Shown here one piece after another: positions 62,827 to 64,000 of a stretch of 64,000 nt of DNA (within the stretch, counting starts at the first letter, position 1; each line of letters opens with the position of its first letter). Made by a program: the position numbers and the translations under genes. The stretch comes from Hydractinia symbiolongicarpus. Lineage: Eukaryota > Cnidaria > Hydrozoa > Anthoathecata > Hydractiniidae. The stretch lies in assembly GCF_029227915.1 (NCBI RefSeq), contig NC_079885.1, positions 24,429,001-24,493,000 on the forward strand, written 5' to 3'. The notes beneath the pieces were generated by a model. The model saw only the letters and a list, made by a program, of their open reading frames with translations. It searched no databases and was not told the DNA's origin.

Positions 62827-64000
62827 AGAGATGTTTTTATTGGAAGGGGGATGGGCAAGGACATACCTGCAGTCAATGCTTTGATAGTTAAAACATTTAT
62901 AAGCGCAACGCTGTGTTGTCTTTAAGTAAAACTAAAAACCTAGGAAGCTTTGAAGATTTGAAGTTGCTTACAAACAGCATACACCTACCGTAGAAATAAA
63001 CATTCCCTTGAAAAGTTTTTAGTTTTTTTGTTTTTGCCCCAATTATTTTAAACAAATATAAGTCTTTTCTGTCTATTCTCAAAGGCATTGCTAATTTTGT
63101 CTTTTTACAGAGAAATTTTGTTTTGTATTTTAGATTCATTTTGTCTCTAAACAATGTTTCTTTATAATGAGTCAATTTAGAAGTTTTTATATTATTTCTA
63201 AATTTTAGCTTTTAGACATTTTTTTTTTCATTTTGTGTTACGTGGAATAAGGGAAATTTTGTTGAATGTATAATAATAATATTGAGAGAAGTTTGGATAA
63301 ATTTATTTATTTAGTATATTTGAAATATAAAAGAATTCGTAATATTGATTTGTGATGTATTGAACTTAGTTACCCCTTTTTGCTGAGAAAATCATGGCTG
63401 ATCCCTGCAAAATCCCTTCATCCTGACATCCTTTTTGTAAAAAACGCAATGTTTTTTTTAACTTCAGGTTAGGTGCTCACAACAGTTAACTCACAAAATA
63501 CACGATTTTTATAAGAAACTCGTTTATAATCAACTGAACTGGGTATGAATAATTGCTTTGTTTTGTCTGCTTAGTATGTTAGTATTGAAGGTTCCTCATT
63601 TCTTAAACATGATAGTTTAGTAGGCGCATCATTGAGCAAAATGAAATGATGTTGGACATTTAATTGCTAATAGTAACTTTAGTTCTATGCCAATATAAGC
63701 AGAGACAACACAAAAGCATTTTATTGCTAAAATAGAAAAAGACTCTCTCAAGACTTAATAAAAATGAAACTCCACGACAAGGAAACTACAATAACTTCTT
63801 TACACACTTCAGTTTATTTTTAAGAACTTTCTTTTATAAAAAATATGACTTCTTTTTTTTCTTCTTACGTAAATTACGAAAATTAGTCGAACAAATCATC
63901 TTTATACCTCTATGAATAAATTTAAACAACTTCAGAACTAGATATTGATTTGAAAATTAGCAATTTGAGATCTGACTAAAAATCAAAAAAGTTTTTAAGA
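62827..64000. other. TMEM208 3' UTR and right edge, no gene seen
   Basis: AT-rich sequence after the TMEM208 stop. Apart from the candidate poly(A) signal at 62995-63000 I see no exon with splice support. Minus-strand frames at 62619-62876 and 62897-63175 are shadows or AT-rich chance frames. Confidence 0.5.

Overview
This is a 64 kb piece of an AT-rich animal nuclear genome. It has intron-rich genes with GT/AG splice sites, short introns, many small interspersed repeats, and proteins of the metazoan toolkit. The style fits an early-branching metazoan, most likely a cnidarian and perhaps a hydrozoan: AT-rich introns, many GCTAGC-type runs, small TIR elements, and tRNA-like SINEs. That placement is inference. 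I assembled the gene models by hand from open frames, splice sites and exact intron-phase matching; no alignment was run.

Layout. 1-3.2 kb: repeat and decayed element sequence. 3.3-4.7 kb (-): intronless 12-helix major facilitator protein, MFSD8/CLN7-like. 4.7-10.8 kb: gene-free, repeat-rich. 10.8-14.6 kb (+): seven-exon secreted protein with PAN-like, EGF and laminin-G-like regions. 14.6-19.5 kb: gene-free, with nested inverted-repeat elements. 19.5-21.4 kb (-): astacin zinc metalloprotease, eight exons resolved. 25.4-26.2 kb (+): exons of a second, apparently broken astacin. 26.2-29.4 kb: intergenic, with a SINE. 29.5-47.8 kb (+): GLG1 (Golgi glycoprotein 1 / cysteine-rich FGF receptor), about 25 exons per transcript, with several transposons in its introns. 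48.9-53.8 kb (+): WWOX. 55.3-58.8 kb (-): FAU (ubiquitin-like FUBI fused to ribosomal protein eS30). 59.5-62.8 kb (+): TMEM208. 62.8-64 kb: no gene seen.

The genes do not form one pathway. GLG1, WWOX, FAU and TMEM208 are broadly conserved housekeeping genes (Golgi/secretory glycoprotein, WW-domain oxidoreductase, ribosome/ubiquitin-like, ER targeting). FAU and TMEM208 are head-to-head with 738 bp between start codons; WWOX and FAU are tail-to-tail. The first 27 kb is accessory-like: a secreted adhesive-type protein plus intact and relic astacins.

The most interesting signal is in GLG1. Two homologous 47- and 46-codon exons, both phase 0/0, lie back to back and are separated by only 38 bp. 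That gap looks too short to splice out, and a normal GLG1 repeat needs only one copy. They look like mutually exclusive alternative exons that swap half of a cysteine-rich repeat. Other points are several TIR families, two SINE copies with a shared body but different tRNA-like heads, and a minisatellite that runs into a WWOX splice acceptor.
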